DNA of 21,175 bases, from positions 1-21,175 of the forward strand of contig NZ_CAAFUQ010000102.1 in the NCBI RefSeq assembly GCF_900766215.1, given 5' to 3'. Both the position numbers and the translations under genes were made by a program. Below, piece after piece: positions 20,459-21,175 of this stretch (within the stretch, counting starts at the first letter, position 1; each line of letters starts with the position of its first letter). The notes beneath the pieces are model-generated. The model did no database searches. It was not told the origin of the DNA and saw only the letters and a program-made list of their open reading frames with translations. Origin of the DNA: an uncultured Finegoldia sp. Its GTDB lineage: Bacteria; Bacillota; Clostridia; Tissierellales; Peptoniphilaceae.

Positions 20459-20487
20459 AGACCACCAACAGTAGTTGGTGGTCTTTT
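20459..20487 (+). terminator. terminator closing the flavin/haem operon
   Basis: AGACCACCAAC (20459-20469) pairs with GTTGGTGGTCT (20474-20484) with an AGTA loop, then T to 20487. Confidence 0.9.
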
Positions 20488-20498
20488 ACGTCTAAAAT

Positions 20499-20524
20499 TT
20501 TACAGATTGATTATTACCTGTAAA
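20499..20524. promoter_or_regulatory. inverted repeat TTTACAG-N12-CTGTAAA, possible operator
   Basis: The two perfect 7-bp arms (20499-20505 and 20518-20524) flank a TTGATT (20507-20512) that could be the -35 of the lipoprotein gene. A repressor bound here would cover the promoter. No regulator gene is in view to pair with it. Confidence 0.4.
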
Positions 20525-20558
20525 TATTATAAAATAAATTAAAAACAGGAGGGAACAT

Positions 20559-21062
20559 ATGAAAAACAAATTCAGATTAATCGTTTGCGTGAGCTTTATG
20601 TTGGTATTATTTGCAAGTTGCAACCAAAAACAAGATGAGCCTATAAAAAAAGCCACAGGAGTTGAATCCAAAAACGTAACCACAGAAGAAGACAAACAAA
20701 AAGCCATTGAAGAGTACGAACAAAACATCAAAGGCGTCAAGGAAATCAAAGTAGCAGAACTTGATGAAGTGAGTTCCGGAAAAGAAATCATAGTGTATCT
20801 TGGAAGAAAAACATGCCCAGATTGTCAGAAGTTTTCAAAAGTATTCAAACCATTCGTATCCAAATACGAAATCTACTACATAGATAGTGTCGCTGGAATC
20901 AAAAAATCTCCAGAAGATTTGAAAAAATTCAGAACCGACAACGACCTCAAAACAGTCCCAGCAGTGTTTCGAGTTAAAGACGCAAAAATCACCGATAGAA
21001 TGAACATCGACGACAAAGTGGGAACTACACCAGAAGAACTACAAAAGTTTTTTGATAGATAA
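20559..21062 (+). CDS. thioredoxin-like lipoprotein (extracytoplasmic thiol-disulfide protein)
   Basis: The 167-residue protein has a lipoprotein signal ending LVLFASC (lipidated C21) and a charged linker. A thioredoxin fold begins at about residue 70 (KEIIVYLGRKTCPDCQKFSKVF), with the redox pair C86-P-D-C89. The conserved cis-proline follows the second half of the fold in KTVPAVFRV. The GRxTCPDCxKF form resembles the thioredoxin-like accessory proteins of bacteriocin export (PedC/BrcD type) more than classical thioredoxin. It should sit on the outer face of the membrane and make, break or rearrange disulfides. The ribosome site is AGGAGGG. It is separated from the flavin/haem operon by a terminator and a palindromic operator, so it is a neighbour and not a proven member. 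Confidence 0.85.
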   Translation: MKNKFRLIVCVSFMLVLFASCNQKQDEPIKKATGVESKNVTTEEDKQKAIEEYEQNIKGVKEIKVAELDEVSSGKEIIVYLGRKTCPDCQKFSKVFKPFVSKYEIYYIDSVAGIKKSPEDLKKFRTDNDLKTVPAVFRVKDAKITDRMNIDDKVGTTPEELQKFFDR

Positions 21063-21160
21063 TTTATCATAACAAGTGCAACACAAAATAACTCATAGCT
21101 AATCAGCTGTGTTAATATGTAAGTGACCAAACAAAACATATTAAAAGGAGCGATTAACTA
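21063..21160 (+). other. intergenic stretch before the last gene
   Basis: It has a short nested inverted repeat (AACACA with TGTGTT, enclosing AGCT/AGCT at about 21098-21109) with no T-run, so it is not a convincing terminator. AAAAGGAG near 21145-21152 is the ribosome site of the next gene. Confidence 0.4.
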
Positions 21161-21175
21161 TGAGCTATAACCATC
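21161..21175 (+). CDS. start of a further gene, cut by the window end
   Basis: An ATG with AAAAGGAG about 8 bp upstream begins a frame of which only five codons (MSYNH) are visible. Nothing can be said of its product. Confidence 0.5.

Noticed and set aside
1..21175. CRISPR arrays, tRNA and rRNA genes
   Set aside because: No regularly spaced short repeats and no cloverleaf or ribosomal RNA sequences were seen in any gap.

Overview
The window is AT-rich DNA of a low-GC Gram-positive bacterium. Strong AGGAGG-type ribosome sites, T-rich hairpin terminators, a cysteine desulfurase-mnmA pair, a CBS-domain family II pyrophosphatase and an FMN-repeat surface protein all fit an anaerobic Firmicute. 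My best guess is Finegoldia magna or another Peptoniphilaceae, but that is inference from memory of such proteins and nothing here proves the species.

Left part (1-5041). The window opens inside one end of an IS3-type insertion sequence. It has cut off an AbiE type IV toxin-antitoxin operon on the minus strand: the antitoxin and its operator are intact and the toxin keeps only 48 codons. A long leader with its own terminator precedes a YitT-like membrane protein. A DUF4177 protein and a three-gene ABC transporter operon (two FtsX-like permeases and an ATPase) follow. Near-identical terminator hairpins flank this last block.

Middle (5042-14436). This part holds a CPBP membrane protease, cysteine desulfurase plus MnmA (tRNA 2-thiouridine synthesis), an orphan RelB/DinJ antitoxin, an uncharacterised helical protein, and a small anchored protein behind a promoter with a 12-A spacer tract. 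Then comes a short mosaic (9660-11080) with a frameshifted membrane protein, the C-terminal stump of a polymorphic-toxin nuclease and a probable immunity gene. Short direct repeats made of duplicated gene ends bracket both inserts. An isochorismatase-family hydrolase (minus strand), a CBS/DRTGG family II pyrophosphatase and a ketopantoate reductase-like enzyme follow.

Right part (14437-21175). This is the most interesting region. A 1581-residue extracytoplasmic protein carries six FMN-binding domains, each with an ApbE-type flavinylation site or a variant of it, followed by two 212-residue tandem repeats (Ig-like, calcium-loop and Rib-like segments). It overlaps by 4 bp a gene for a ferric-reductase-like haem membrane protein. 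A small three-helix membrane protein and a thioredoxin-like lipoprotein come next. Together they look like a flavin-wire extracellular electron-transfer module: membrane haems feed, or are fed by, a string of covalent flavins on the cell surface. No apbE, NADH dehydrogenase or quinone genes are visible here, so the electron source and acceptor are unknown. A further gene starts at 21161.
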